Numbered from the stretch's first letter, positions 19,957 to 30,138 are shown. The stretch: 64,000 nt of DNA from Marinobacter sp. es.042 (GCF_900188315.1 NZ_LT897781.1:2170001-2234000); one strand, 5' to 3'. Notes: generated by a model not told the origin, from the letters alone. A program made the numbers and translations.

Positions 19957-20952
19957 ATGACCAACACAGACGCTTCTGTATCTGCCGTTGCAGAGTATCC
20001 CCTGCCGGACAACGGTTGGGCGGATCTCGACAACCGCGTGGTTGTATGCGTCAGCGGCCCGGGCACCGACAAGTTTCTTCAGGGCCAGTTCAGCCAGAAC
20101 CTCGATGAGGTAATCCCGGAGCATTCACCGCGCGCGGCCGCAGCAACGCCCAAGGGGCGTGCCTACTGCCTCACACGTATGGTCCGTTCAGGCGATGATA
20201 TCCTGATGGACTTTCCCGCCGAACTCGCTGACGACATCATCAGCCACTTGCGCAAATATCTGATGCTGTTTCGTGGAACCACCATGGAGGTGGTGCAGGA
20301 GACGAAGATTATAGGGATTCTGGGCAACGGCATGGCAGAAACGCTCGCCGGAAAGCCACTGGATTCTCTGAAAGAGCCCGGGGACGCCTGCACACTCCCT
20401 GACGGCATCCTCGTGAAGACGCAATCGACAGCCGAGGGCACGCCCCGCTTCGAGTTCTGGCACACTAAAGAGGGCGAAGCAGCACTTCCCGCCAGCGCCC
20501 GTATGTCGGCGGCCGACTGGCAGGCCTCCGAAATCGCAGCGGGCGTCGCCTCCCTGACCACCGCCACACAAGAGTCCTTCGTGCCACAGATGCTGAACTG
20601 GCAGCATGTGGGCGGCGTGCATTTCAAGAAAGGCTGCTACACGGGTCAGGAAGTGATTGCCCGCATGCACTTCCTCGGGCAATTGAAAAAGAGCCTTTTC
20701 CGCTTCCGTATTGAACAGTCAGAAGACTTGCCAACCCCCGGAACCGCTTTGTTTGCTGGCGAGCGGTCAGTCGGAGAAGTGGTCAACGCGATCAAATACC
20801 GCGACGGCAGCGTTGAATTACTTGCGGTGGTTCGCCACGATGCCGCTGAAAACGCCTTGCATCCGGAGAGCCTGTCACAGGTGACGCTGGAGCCAATGCC
20901 ACTGCCCTACCCGGTGCCCGAAAGGGAAAAAAGCGCACAATCAGATACATAA
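19957..20952 (+). CDS. ygfZ: YgfZ/GcvT-fold folate-binding protein
   Basis: This folate-dependent protein of 331 residues supports iron-sulfur enzymes and tRNA thiomodification (MiaB). The family signature KKGCYTGQEVIARMHFLGQL is present in the middle-to-late part, with the key cysteine of KGCYTGQ. The N-terminal half has the GcvT-like fold (KFLQGQFSQNL). It follows the ygfX-like gene by 21 bases, a pairing seen in several gammaproteobacteria. Confidence 0.92.
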   Translation: MTNTDASVSAVAEYPLPDNGWADLDNRVVVCVSGPGTDKFLQGQFSQNLDEVIPEHSPRAAAATPKGRAYCLTRMVRSGDDILMDFPAELADDIISHLRKYLMLFRGTTMEVVQETKIIGILGNGMAETLAGKPLDSLKEPGDACTLPDGILVKTQSTAEGTPRFEFWHTKEGEAALPASARMSAADWQASEIAAGVASLTTATQESFVPQMLNWQHVGGVHFKKGCYTGQEVIARMHFLGQLKKSLFRFRIEQSEDLPTPGTALFAGERSVGEVVNAIKYRDGSVELLAVVRHDAAENALHPESLSQVTLEPMPLPYPVPEREKSAQSDT

Positions 20953-20953
20953 G

Positions 20954-20983
20954 TTGACAGGCAAACGCGCCAGAATTTGCTAT
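20954..20983 (+). promoter_or_regulatory. Candidate sigma-70 promoter of HDOD gene
   Basis: A perfect -35 hexamer TTGACA (20954-20959) is followed after 18 bases by TGCTAT, a weak -10. A six-base inverted repeat (GCTATT/AATAGC, 20979-20999) overlaps the -10 and could be an operator. The site is about 80 bases before the HDOD start. Confidence 0.4.
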
Positions 20984-21062
20984 TTTGCTATGTAATAGCT
21001 CACATGTTTGATTATTCCGGCAGGGCCATCAGCCGGAACCTACACGCGGACCTCTACTGACC

Positions 21063-21896
21063 ATGTCGAATATTGTCGAAACCATCAAAGCCGATCTCAA
21101 CGCTGCCATCGAAAACGATAAGCTGGTGCTGCCCACCCTTCCGGAGGTGGCCCTTCAGGTAAGAGATATTGCGCAATCCGAGGATTCTTCAATCGCCGAT
21201 CTGGTCAAGGTCATCAGCAATGACACGGCGCTTTCCGCACGCATCATCCGGGTAACCAACAGCCCGCTGTTTCGCGGCAGTCGTGCCATCGAAAACCTGA
21301 ATATGGCGGTCAGCCGACTGGGCATGGCCTACACCAGCAACCTGGCCATGGGCCTGGCCATGGAGCAGATGTTCCAGGCCACGTCCGACATGATCGACAA
21401 GCGCATGCGCGCCACCTGGCAGACCAGTACCGAAGTCGCCGGCGTGTGCCATGTTCTGGCGCAACACTACACGAAACTCAAGCCCGACCAGGCTACCCTT
21501 GCAGGTCTGGTGCATCTGATCGGTGTGCTACCCATCCTGCGGTATGTGGAAGATCAGGATATCCAGATCAGCAGTATCATGCTGGACAATGTGGTCGATG
21601 AGCTGCATCCAAAGATCGGGGCGACCATCCTCAAGAAGTGGGATTTCCCGAAAGAGCTCCAGAACGTTCCCCTGGAATACGCCAACTTCAACCGGGAAGT
21701 TCCAACGGCCGACTATGCGGATCTGGTGATGGTGGCCAATCTGCAGCTGGTTGCGGGGTCAGAGCACCCCTGGAATGAAATGGACTGGACGAAGATTTCG
21801 GCGTTTGATCGCCTTGGGTTGGATCCGAATATCGATATGAGCGAGGAAGAGGATCTGAACGCTCAGATGGAAGCGGCTATGGCGCTGCTTCAGTAA
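21063..21896 (+). CDS. HDOD domain protein
   Basis: This 277-residue cytoplasmic protein consists almost entirely of an HDOD domain, a signalling relative of HD phosphohydrolases. The segment LPTLPEVALQVRDIAQSEDSSIADLVKVI and the following SARIIRVTNSPLF are typical. No GGDEF, EAL or receiver domain is attached. HDOD proteins are found in chemotaxis, biofilm and stress signalling, but the role of this one cannot be read from sequence. It stands alone with its own promoter region and converges on ung. Confidence 0.85.
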   Translation: MSNIVETIKADLNAAIENDKLVLPTLPEVALQVRDIAQSEDSSIADLVKVISNDTALSARIIRVTNSPLFRGSRAIENLNMAVSRLGMAYTSNLAMGLAMEQMFQATSDMIDKRMRATWQTSTEVAGVCHVLAQHYTKLKPDQATLAGLVHLIGVLPILRYVEDQDIQISSIMLDNVVDELHPKIGATILKKWDFPKELQNVPLEYANFNREVPTADYADLVMVANLQLVAGSEHPWNEMDWTKISAFDRLGLDPNIDMSEEEDLNAQMEAAMALLQ

Positions 21897-21926
21897 TTTT
21901 TTGCCTCTGGGAGTTTGGCCGCCCGT

Positions 21927-22035
21927 CTTCAGGATGGGGTCAGGCTCCCAAAACACGCTGTGAATACTTCCCTGTACGCTCGGCTCCGCCATCCATGGCT
22001 CCGCACGGTTTTGGGAGCCTGACCCCATCCCGAAG
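21927..22035. repeat. 28-base inverted repeat with 53-base centre between HDOD gene and ung
   Basis: The left arm 21927-21954 and right arm 22008-22035 are reverse complements at 27 of 28 positions; the core GGATGGGGTCAGGCTCCCAA is perfect. The 53-base centre contains CCATCCATGG and CGGCTCCGCC. It fills the gap between two convergent genes and could act as a bidirectional transcription stop. The long spacer is unlike a simple terminator. A partial copy (GATGGGGTCTGGCTCACA) occurs at about 46144-46161, next to another gene end. Confidence 0.75.
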
Positions 22036-22054
22036 ACTACTTGCGGGCATGCCC

Positions 22055-22789
22055 TCAGCTCTTCTTGTATCTCTCGATCAGCTCAGCTTTGCTTGGCAGC
22101 GCCCAGTTTACCGTGGGCTTTCCGTGCTGTTGCAACCAGTCGTTGGCCTTTGAGAAGTGCTTGCAACCGAAGAAACCCCGGTAAGCGCTCAGTGGCGAGG
22201 GGTGGGGGCCGTCGAGGACCAGATGTTTGTTGCGGTCGATGTGCTGGCCTTTCTTTTTGGCGTAGCTGCCCCAGAGCAGAAAGACCACGCCTTCCCGTTC
22301 GCGGTTGATGGTTTCGATGACCTTGTCGGTGAAGGTTTCCCAGCCTTTACCCTGGTGGGCGCCGGCCTGGCCCTGTACGACGGTGAGTACGCTGTTCAGC
22401 AGCAATACGCCCTGCTCTGCCCAGGGCTGCAGGCAGCCGTGGTCGGGGGGAGCGATGCCAAGGTCGTCCTGGATTTCTTTGAAGATGTTTACCAGAGACG
22501 GCGGGATGGCCACGTTCGGGCGTACGGAGAAGCACAGGCCGTGGGCCTGGCCGGGGCCGTGGTAGGGGTCTTGTCCGAGAATAACGACCCTTACGTTATC
22601 CAGGGGCGTGCTGTTGAGGGCGTTGAAGCAGTGTTGGCTCGCGGGGAACAGGACTTTGCCGGCCTGTTCCTCGGCGGCGAGGAATTCCGCCAGGCCCTGC
22701 ATGTAGGGCTGGCGGAACTCTTCCGCGAGATGATCTTTCCAGCCCCGGTCGGGCCTGAGCTGGCTGGCCAGTACCTCAACCGGGCTCAT
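22055..22789 (-). CDS. ung: Uracil-DNA glycosylase
   Basis: Ung removes uracil from DNA in base excision repair. The 244-residue protein has the water-activating D74 in [13 protein letters not shown], the LLLNSVLTV segment and the minor-groove loop HPSPLS starting at H196. The C-terminal [12 protein letters not shown] is also typical of family 1. It starts 3 bases after the lysS stop, so the two are likely co-transcribed. Confidence 0.96.
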   Translation of the reverse strand: MSPVEVLASQLRPDRGWKDHLAEEFRQPYMQGLAEFLAAEEQAGKVLFPASQHCFNALNSTPLDNVRVVILGQDPYHGPGQAHGLCFSVRPNVAIPPSLVNIFKEIQDDLGIAPPDHGCLQPWAEQGVLLLNSVLTVVQGQAGAHQGKGWETFTDKVIETINREREGVVFLLWGSYAKKKGQHIDRNKHLVLDGPHPSPLSAYRGFFGCKHFSKANDWLQQHGKPTVNWALPSKAELIERYKKS

Positions 22790-22792
22790 GGA

Positions 22793-24328
22793 TCAGTCCT
22801 CGTCTTTCCGGCTTTCCGCCTTGTGCTCCGGGCGCATGGCCGGGAACAGGATAACGTCGCGAATTGACGGCGAATTGGTCAGCAGCATGGCCAGGCGGTC
22901 GATACCAATGCCTTCACCAGCGGTAGGCGGCAGGCCGTATTCGAGGGCCATCACGTAGTCTTCGTCGTAGAACATGGCCTCGTCATCGCCGGCGTCTTTC
23001 TCGGCAACCTGGGCCTGGAAGCGCTCGGCCTGGTCCTCGGCGTCGTTCAGCTCCGAGAAGCCATTGGCGATTTCGCGGCCGCCCACGAAGAACTCGAAGC
23101 GTTCGGTGACGAACGGATTGCTGTCTTTGCAGCGCGCCAGGGGCGACACTTCTTTCGGGTACTCGGTGATAAACGTCGGTTGCATCAGGCGATGCTCTGC
23201 CGTCGCCTCGAAGATCTCGATCTGGACCTTGCCCAGGCCCCAGCCTTCCTTGAGGTGAATACCCAGATCTTTGGCAACCTGACGGGCACTGGCGTCGTCC
23301 GCCAGCTGCTCGGGCTTGATATCCGGGTTGTAGCGCAGGATGGCATCGACCACGGTCAGGCGCTCGAAGGTTTTGCCGAAATCGTACTCAACGGTCTCTT
23401 CGCTGCCATCTGCCAGGGTTCGGCTGTTTACCACCGTGGTCGTGCCCAGCACTTTCTGGGTAATGGTGCGCAGCATGTCCTCGGTGAGATCCATCAGGTC
23501 GTTGTAGTCAGCGTATGCCTGATAAAACTCCACCATGGTGAACTCTGGATTATGACGGGTGGAAAGCCCCTCGTTCCGGAAGTTCCGGTTGATCTCGAAC
23601 ACCCGCTCAAAGCCGCCAACGACGAGGCGCTTCAGGAACAATTCCGGGGCAATACGCAGGTACATGTCGATACCCAGCGCGTTATGGTGGGTCACGAAGG
23701 GCCGCGCCGTGGCGCCGCCAGGAATCACCTGCAGCATCGGCGTCTCCACTTCCATGAAGTCCCGATCGGTGAAATACTGACGCATGGCGCTGATGATCTT
23801 CGAGCGCGCATAGAACACCCGACGGCTGTCCTCGTTGACCATCAGATCGACGTAGCGGTGGCGGTAACGGGCTTCCGTATCGGTCAGGCCCTTGTGCTTT
23901 TCAGGCAACGGGCGCAGGGACTTGGTGAGCAACACGTACTCGTCCATGGTCACGTACAGATCGCCCTTACCTGATTTGGACAGGGTGCCTCGCACGCCCA
24001 CGATGTCCCCCAGATCCCAGTGCTTGGTGTCTTTCTGGACATCCTTGGACGCGTAGATCTGGATCCGGCCAGTCATGTCCTGGACCACCTTGAATGCCTT
24101 GCGATCGAGCATCATGCGGCCGGCAATGGCCACCTTGATACCGAGGGACTCCAGCTCTTCCTTGGTTTTTTCACCGTATTTCGCCTGCAGTTCGGCGGCG
24201 GTGGCGTCACGACGAAAGTCGTTCGGGAAGGCGTTGCCCTGGTCGCGCATTTCTGACAGTTTGGCGCGGCGCTCGGCAATCAGCTTGTTGTCCTCATGCG
24301 GTGCGGCATTCTGAGTTTGATCAGTCAT
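22793..24328 (-). CDS. lysS: Lysyl-tRNA synthetase (class II)
   Basis: LysS charges tRNA-Lys with lysine. The 511-residue protein has an N-terminal OB-fold anticodon-binding domain (about 65-150). The class II core follows, with motif 2 [20 protein letters not shown] and motif 3 [20 protein letters not shown]. It follows prfB, as in E. coli and Pseudomonas; the gap is about 50 bases. No T-box or lysine riboswitch is visible upstream. Confidence 0.97.
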   Translation of the reverse strand: MTDQTQNAAPHEDNKLIAERRAKLSEMRDQGNAFPNDFRRDATAAELQAKYGEKTKEELESLGIKVAIAGRMMLDRKAFKVVQDMTGRIQIYASKDVQKDTKHWDLGDIVGVRGTLSKSGKGDLYVTMDEYVLLTKSLRPLPEKHKGLTDTEARYRHRYVDLMVNEDSRRVFYARSKIISAMRQYFTDRDFMEVETPMLQVIPGGATARPFVTHHNALGIDMYLRIAPELFLKRLVVGGFERVFEINRNFRNEGLSTRHNPEFTMVEFYQAYADYNDLMDLTEDMLRTITQKVLGTTTVVNSRTLADGSEETVEYDFGKTFERLTVVDAILRYNPDIKPEQLADDASARQVAKDLGIHLKEGWGLGKVQIEIFEATAEHRLMQPTFITEYPKEVSPLARCKDSNPFVTERFEFFVGGREIANGFSELNDAEDQAERFQAQVAEKDAGDDEAMFYDEDYVMALEYGLPPTAGEGIGIDRLAMLLTNSPSIRDVILFPAMRPEHKAESRKDED

Positions 24329-24379
24329 TTTGGCTCACTAGGAATCGGGTTGTCCGGGTTAGCGTGGCAAAGGCGCTGG

Positions 24380-25475
24380 TTACAGCGCCATCTTCAGGCT
24401 GGCTTCGATGAACTTGTCAATGTCACCGTCCAGCACCGACTGGGTATTACTGGTTTCTACCTTGGTGCGCAGGTCCTTGATACGGCTGTCGTCCAGAACG
24501 TAGGAGCGGATCTGGCTGCCCCAACCGATGTCGGCCTTGGCGTCCTCGGCTTTCTGTTTCTCGGCGTTGCGCTCCTGCATCTCACGCTCAAACAGCTTCG
24601 CCTTGAGCTGTTTCATGGCCTGGTCCTTGTTCTGATGCTGGCTTCGACCAGCCTGACAGGCCACGACAATACCGGTGGGATTGTGCGTCAGACGCACCGC
24701 CGACTCGGTCCGGTTAACGTGCTGACCACCGGCGCCGGAGGCACGGTAAACATCCACCCGAAGATCCGCCGGATTGATTTCAATTTCGAAGCTATCATCC
24801 ACTTCCGGTGACACAAACACGGAAGAGAAAGACGTATGCCGACGGTTGCCGGAATCGAACGGTGACTTACGCACCAGACGGTGAACGCCGGTTTCGGTAC
24901 GCAGCCAGCCATAGGCATAATCGCCCTGGATGTGAATGGTGGCACTCTTGATGCCCGCCACTTCGCCCTCCATCAGCTCGACTATCTCGGCCTTGAAGCC
25001 CCGGCGCTCGGCCCAGCGCAGATACATGCGCAGAAGCATGTTGGCCCAGTCCTGGGCTTCGGTGCCACCGGAACCGGCCTGTATGTCCAGATAGGCGTTG
25101 TTGGCGTCCATTTCGCCGGAGAACATGCGGCGGAATTCAAGCTTCTCGAGCTCTTTATCAAGACCCTCAAGATCTGACTCGATCTCGGCAACGGTGCCCT
25201 CGTCCTCTTCTTCTGCAGCAATATCCAGCAGGCCCTCGGCGTCTTCCAGGCCGGAGGTGAGGTTGTCGATGGTCTTGACGATCAGCTCAAGATCCGCGCG
25301 CTCTTTGCCCAGGGCCTGTGCCCGCTCCGGGTCGTCCCAGACGCTTGGCTGCTCCAGTTCGCGCTCAACTTCGATCAGTCGTTCACTACGCTGATCGTAG
25401 TCAAAGATACCCCCTGAGCGCTTCAGTGCGCTCACGAAGCTCTTTAATCTTCGTCACAATGGGATTGATTTCCAT
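24380..25475 (-). CDS. prfB: Peptide chain release factor 2 (with programmed +1 frameshift)
   Basis: RF2 ends translation at UGA and UAA. The true start is ATG 25475 ([20 protein letters not shown]), read for 24 codons to an in-frame TGA at 25403-25401. A +1 shift at CTT-TGA-C then enters the main frame. The joined protein has 364 residues (E. coli 365). The stop-codon-reading SPF lies at 204-206 and the hydrolysis motif GGQ at 249-251. It precedes lysS. An annotation starting at the downstream ATG 25435 would lose the true N-terminus. Confidence 0.95.
25400..25415 (-). promoter_or_regulatory. prfB programmed +1 frameshift site
   Basis: The minus strand reads AGGGGGTATCTTTGAC. The internal Shine-Dalgarno-like AGGGGG lies just before the slippery CTT and the poorly terminated TGA-C. 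This is the classical autoregulatory element: when RF2 is low, ribosomes pause at TGA and slip forward to make more RF2. Confidence 0.95.
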
Positions 25476-25569
25476 GAAACCCTTACTCGCTCTAGAAAAT
25501 GGAGAGTAAAAACAGAGGCGGGATTCTACCGGAAATCGGTTTGTAAATCAGCCTGCGGGTTTCCGTGAA

Positions 25570-27303
25570 TCAGGCAAGAGGCTCGAGGTAATCCACCAGA
25601 AGCTGGAGATTGGTGCGCCCCCGGAAGGTATTGGCATCCGGCTTGTAAACCACTCGAGCACCGGTGCGCGTGTAATCAGGCACTTCCGGCCCGGTATTGA
25701 AGGCAATACCGTCGATGATCCCGCCGCCTTCGATAGGTTGCAACACCAATTTCAGATGGTTTTCGCCGACTATCCGCTGGCTGACCACCCGGAACTCGCC
25801 GTCGAACAGTGGCTCCGGGAAATGCTGTCCCCATGGGCCGGCCCGCTTGAGCAGCGCAGCGGTGTCCAACGACAGTTCATTTGCGCCCAGAGGCCCATCG
25901 GTTGTGATCGCCGCCTCCAGATCCTCGGCCGAGAGGGTGTCTCGAACGGCGCGATCGAAGGCCTCGGAAAAGGCATCCAGATCATCCCTGGCGAGGGTCA
26001 TGCCCGCAGCCATCGCGTGACCGCCAAACTTTTTCATGATCCCTGGATGACGTGAGTCGACCACGGCAAGCACATCCCGGATATGAAGCCCGGGAATGGA
26101 GCGAGCAGAACCCTTGATGTCTACGCCGTTTTCGTCCGGCGCAAAGGCAATGGTCGGCCTATGGGTCTGCTCACGGATACGGGCAGCCAGGATTCCGATA
26201 ACGCCCTGGTGCCAATCGGTATCGAAAAGCGCAAGACCCCAGGGCAGTCCATCCAGATCCAGCGACATTGAAGACAGCAGATCCTGGGCCTGGGCTTTCA
26301 TGTCCTTTTCGATGGTCCGGCGTTCACGATTGAAGGTGTCCAATTCCCGGGCCAGTCGGCGAGCCTCGTCCAGACTGTCTGCCAGCAGGCAGGCAATCCC
26401 GATACTCATGTCATCAAGCCGGCCCGCGGCATTCAGGCGAGGACCAACCACAAATCCGAGGTCGGTTGAGCTGATCGCCGTGTGGTCCCGACCCGCGACT
26501 TCCAGCAGCGCCAGGATACCGGGACGGGCCTCACCCTGGCGTATCCGGCGCAGGCCCTGCTCCACGAAGATCCGGTTGTTGTGGTCCAGAGGTACCACAT
26601 CAGCCACGGTACCGAGCGCCACGAGGTCCAGCAGGCACCCCAGGTTAGGCTCGGGATCAGGCAGGCGATTGGTTTCCCGGAGCTGCTTACGCAACGCTGT
26701 GAGCACGTAAAACATGACGCCAACACCGGCGGCGTTCTTGCTCAGGAAAGGACAACCCGGTTGGTTTGGATTGACGATGGCATCGGCATCCGGAAGCTCT
26801 TCGCCGGCCAGGTGGTGATCGGTCACCACCACTTTCACGCCAAATTCCTTGGCCGCTCGAACACCTTCAACCGCGGATATGCCGTTATCAACGGTGACCA
26901 TCAGGTCCGGGAGCTGACCCTCGTCGCGCAGGCGCTCAATAATACCCGGCGTCAGGCCGTAGCCATCGGCAAATCGGCTGGGCACGCGAAAATCGATACT
27001 CTGCAGACCCAGCATGGAGAGTCCAAGCATGGCAACGGCTGTACTGGTAGCACCATCGGCGTCGAAATCGCCGAGCACAAGCACCCGCTGTTGCTGATCG
27101 ATAGCCTCGACAAGAAGCTCAACGGCCCGATCAATACCCCTCAGAGACAGGGGTGAAGCCAGGTGCTTCAGGGTGTAGCTCAGCTGCTCATCAGAGGTAA
27201 CGCCACGGGCAGCGTAGAGGCGGCGAAGCAAGGGAGGCAGGTTTTGCCCCCAGTCCGAAAGGGTATCGGGCTGGGGGCGACGCAGGATCTTTTTTGGTGT
27301 CAT
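25570..27303 (-). CDS. recJ: Single-stranded-DNA exonuclease RecJ
   Basis: RecJ is a 5'-3' single-strand DNA exonuclease used in RecF recombination, mismatch and base-excision repair. The 577-residue protein has the DHH phosphoesterase motifs VLGDFDADGATST, TVDNGIS and VVTDHH. The DHHA1 region includes GGHAMAAGMTL, and a C-terminal OB-fold follows. The length equals that of E. coli RecJ. It begins 6 bases after the thrC stop. Confidence 0.95.
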   Translation of the reverse strand: MTPKKILRRPQPDTLSDWGQNLPPLLRRLYAARGVTSDEQLSYTLKHLASPLSLRGIDRAVELLVEAIDQQQRVLVLGDFDADGATSTAVAMLGLSMLGLQSIDFRVPSRFADGYGLTPGIIERLRDEGQLPDLMVTVDNGISAVEGVRAAKEFGVKVVVTDHHLAGEELPDADAIVNPNQPGCPFLSKNAAGVGVMFYVLTALRKQLRETNRLPDPEPNLGCLLDLVALGTVADVVPLDHNNRIFVEQGLRRIRQGEARPGILALLEVAGRDHTAISSTDLGFVVGPRLNAAGRLDDMSIGIACLLADSLDEARRLARELDTFNRERRTIEKDMKAQAQDLLSSMSLDLDGLPWGLALFDTDWHQGVIGILAARIREQTHRPTIAFAPDENGVDIKGSARSIPGLHIRDVLAVVDSRHPGIMKKFGGHAMAAGMTLARDDLDAFSEAFDRAVRDTLSAEDLEAAITTDGPLGANELSLDTAALLKRAGPWGQHFPEPLFDGEFRVVSQRIVGENHLKLVLQPIEGGGIIDGIAFNTGPEVPDYTRTGARVVYKPDANTFRGRTNLQLLVDYLEPLA

Positions 27304-27309
27304 ACCCGA

Positions 27310-28710
27310 TCAGGCGTTTTTCCAGTGCTTGGCAATGAATGCCTGCACACCGTCGATATTGTTATCCAATACGGTATAGCGCTCTTCCCGCTCGAACAGG
27401 TCGGCCATATGCGCCGGCAGCGGCGGCTCTACACTGACGCCGGATTCTGCCACGGCATCCGGGAACTTGGCCGGGTGTGCAGTACCCAGGGTAATCATTG
27501 GCACCGCCTGATCACGGCGGCAGTTGCGCGCTGCACGGACGCCGATGGCGGTGTGAGGATCCAGCAGATACTCGTTCTGCTCGTAGATCTCACGAATGGT
27601 GTCGCAGGTGGCCTTGTCGTCCACCGCATCGCTGTCAAAAAGCTTGCGCGCATGCTTCCAGCGATAGGCCTCGATACTGACGGGCCCCTTCGCAGCATTT
27701 TCCAACAGGGTTTTCACCGCCAGCCCGTCCCGGCCATGGAGATCAAATAGCAGGCGCTCAAAATTGCTGGATACCATGATATCCATACTCGGAGACAGGG
27801 TGTGTTCCAGTTGGTGCTGCTCGTATTTGTTGCCACTCATGAAGCGATGCAGAATATCGTTACGGTTGGTCGCAATGACCAGCTGGGAGATTGGCAGCCC
27901 CATCTTCTTGGCAAGGTAGCCGGCAAAGATATCGCCGAAGTTCCCGGTGGGCACGGAAAACGCCATGCTCCGATCCGGACCGCCCAGTGCCAGGGAGGCA
28001 TGGAAGTAGTAGACGATCTGGGCCATGATCCGGGCCCAGTTGATGGAGTTGACGGCTGCCAGCTGGGTTTTGCCGCCCAGGAACGACTGGTTGCCGAAAC
28101 TCTCCTTCACCATGCGCTGGCAGTCGTCGAAGTTGCCACGCACCGCAATGTTGTGGATGTTCTCACCCTGGACGGTGGTCATCTGACGGCGCTGAACCTC
28201 TGACACCCGCTGGTAGGGGTGCAGAATGAAAATATCCACGTGCTCGCACCGGCGACAACCCTCGATGGCAGCCGAGCCGGTGTCACCGGAGGTCGCTCCC
28301 ATGATAACCACGTGCTGCTTGCGCTTTTCCAGAACATAGTCGAGGAGACGCCCTAACAGCTGGAGGGCGAAATCCTTGAACGCCAGCGTCGGGCCGCGGA
28401 AAAGCTCCATCACCCACTCGTTGGTATCCAGTTGAACCAATGGGGCCACGGCCTTGTGGGCGAAGACCGAGTAAGTCTCGTCCAGCATCTTGCGGAAATC
28501 ATCCGCAGGGATAGCGTCATCCACGAACGGGTGCATGACGTTGAACGCCAGCTCACTGTACGAAAGCCCGCGCCAGCTCCGGATTTCTTCCAGATCAAAA
28601 TGTGGCAGGGATTCAGGAACATAGAGGCCGCCGTCTGTCGCCAGACCGGTCAGCAAAACATCCTCAAAGCCCAGTGCGGGCGCTTCACCCCGCGTACTGA
28701 TGTATCTCAC
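27310..28710 (-). CDS. thrC: Threonine synthase
   Basis: This PLP enzyme converts O-phosphohomoserine to threonine. The 466-residue protein begins with MRYISTRGEAPALGFEDVLL, has the PLP lysine K112 in TLAFKDFALQ and the phosphate-binding region GATSGDTGSAA. The start is GTG. It follows hom by 11 bases, so two threonine-pathway steps share one transcript. No thrB is adjacent, as in Pseudomonas, where homoserine kinase is encoded elsewhere. Confidence 0.95.
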   Translation of the reverse strand: MRYISTRGEAPALGFEDVLLTGLATDGGLYVPESLPHFDLEEIRSWRGLSYSELAFNVMHPFVDDAIPADDFRKMLDETYSVFAHKAVAPLVQLDTNEWVMELFRGPTLAFKDFALQLLGRLLDYVLEKRKQHVVIMGATSGDTGSAAIEGCRRCEHVDIFILHPYQRVSEVQRRQMTTVQGENIHNIAVRGNFDDCQRMVKESFGNQSFLGGKTQLAAVNSINWARIMAQIVYYFHASLALGGPDRSMAFSVPTGNFGDIFAGYLAKKMGLPISQLVIATNRNDILHRFMSGNKYEQHQLEHTLSPSMDIMVSSNFERLLFDLHGRDGLAVKTLLENAAKGPVSIEAYRWKHARKLFDSDAVDDKATCDTIREIYEQNEYLLDPHTAIGVRAARNCRRDQAVPMITLGTAHPAKFPDAVAESGVSVEPPLPAHMADLFEREERYTVLDNNIDGVQAFIAKHWKNA

Positions 28711-28721
28711 GTTCGTACCTG

Positions 28722-30023
28722 TCAGTTGAAGTTTTCAGCGCGGATGCGGACAACATGGCCATCGGTGTCGGACAGAGCTTCCAACTCTTCGATCGCACGG
28801 TTGATCTGGCGCTCCTGAACGGTGTGGGTCAGGATGATCACCGGAATACGTCCGTCCTTCAGCTCGGATTCCTTCTGCATGATCGACTCGATATTGATGC
28901 CATGCTCACTCAGGATGGAGGCAATCTTGGCGAGCACACCAGGACGATCCAGAGCGGTAATGCGAAGATAGTAGGCAGACTGGATGTCCTCCATGGGCAA
29001 TACATCCAGGTCTTCCATGGCCTCCGGTGAGAAGCCGAGATAGGGCACGCGAAGTTTGCTTTCTGTCGAAACGGCACGGGCCACATCCACGATATCCGCA
29101 ATAACAGCCGACCCGGTTGCCTCATCCCCCGCTCCGGGACCGTAATACATGGTCTGGCCAACGGCATCGCCATCCACCAGAACCGCGTTCAGAACACCAT
29201 CAACCTGGGCAATCAGATGACTCTGGGGTACCAGGGTCGGATGCACACGCAGCTCGATGCCATCATCGCGGCGACGGGCAATGCCGAGGTGCTTGATGCG
29301 ATAACCCAGCAATTCGGCGTGAGCAATGTCATAGGGCGTAATTTTCGAAATGCCTTCGGTGAAGCCTTTCTCGAACTGAAGCGGCACGCCAAACCCGGCC
29401 GATGCCAGTATGGTCAGCTTGTGGGCAGCATCAATGCCTTCCACATCAAAGGTCGGATCTGCTTCGGCATACCCAAGATCCTGGGCTTCCTTGAGAACCT
29501 CGGAAAATTCCCGACCGGCACGCATTTCGGTCAGGATGTAGTTCCCGGTGCCATTGATGATGCCGGCTATCCAGTCAATTCGGTTTGCCGCCATACCTTC
29601 ACGAACAGCCTTGATGACCGGGATACCGCCGGCTACACCCGCCTCGTAAGCCACCACAACACCAGCCTTCTCGGCGGCCTCAAAGATTTCGTTGCCGTGG
29701 ACGGCAATCAGGGCCTTGTTCGCGGTAACCACGTGCTTGCCGTTGCGGATTGCCGCCAGCACCAACTCTTTGGCCGCATCATAACCACCGATGAGCTCGA
29801 CCACGATATCCACGTCGGGATCGTTCACCACGTCGTAAATGTCGGTGCTGAAGGGCACATCGCCGAGGTCCATATCCTCGCGAGCCCGGCGACTGGCAAC
29901 CCGGGTAATCCGGATATTGCATCCGGCCCGACCGGCAATCAGCCTGGCGTTGCGGGTCAAGACATTAAAGGTACCGCCGCCGACGGTTCCCAATCCGCAG
30001 ATTCCGACACTGACGTCTTTCAA
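28722..30023 (-). CDS. hom: Homoserine dehydrogenase
   Basis: Hom reduces aspartate semialdehyde to homoserine for threonine, methionine and isoleucine synthesis. The 433-residue monofunctional enzyme has the Rossmann GLGTVGGGTFNVL, the catalytic region AEADPTFDVEGIDAAHKL, and a C-terminal ACT domain (about 350-430) expected to bind threonine for feedback inhibition. The start is TTG (TTG AAA GAC GTC) with GAGG seven bases upstream. A palindrome and a -10-like TATACT lie upstream. Confidence 0.95.
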   Translation of the reverse strand: MKDVSVGICGLGTVGGGTFNVLTRNARLIAGRAGCNIRITRVASRRAREDMDLGDVPFSTDIYDVVNDPDVDIVVELIGGYDAAKELVLAAIRNGKHVVTANKALIAVHGNEIFEAAEKAGVVVAYEAGVAGGIPVIKAVREGMAANRIDWIAGIINGTGNYILTEMRAGREFSEVLKEAQDLGYAEADPTFDVEGIDAAHKLTILASAGFGVPLQFEKGFTEGISKITPYDIAHAELLGYRIKHLGIARRRDDGIELRVHPTLVPQSHLIAQVDGVLNAVLVDGDAVGQTMYYGPGAGDEATGSAVIADIVDVARAVSTESKLRVPYLGFSPEAMEDLDVLPMEDIQSAYYLRITALDRPGVLAKIASILSEHGINIESIMQKESELKDGRIPVIILTHTVQERQINRAIEELEALSDTDGHVVRIRAENFN

Positions 30024-30075
30024 ACTCTCACCTCTGATCCCGAAGGGGTGCTGATGAATTATATTAGGCGGGCAT

Positions 30076-30116
30076 AGTATACCGATTCAGGCCTCACTGA
30101 ATAAGCCCTGAATCGG
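30076..30116 (-). promoter_or_regulatory. Candidate hom-thrC promoter with palindromic operator
   Basis: A perfect 10-base inverted repeat, CCGATTCAGG (30082-30091) and CCTGAATCGG (30107-30116), directly abuts a -10-like TATACT (30081-30076) on the minus strand, about 50 bases before the hom TTG. It covers the place of the -35 and spacer, so a bound protein would block polymerase. No U-run follows, which argues against a simple terminator for dsbC. Confidence 0.4.
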
Positions 30117-30138
30117 ATCCTTCGAAAATACCGCGTAA

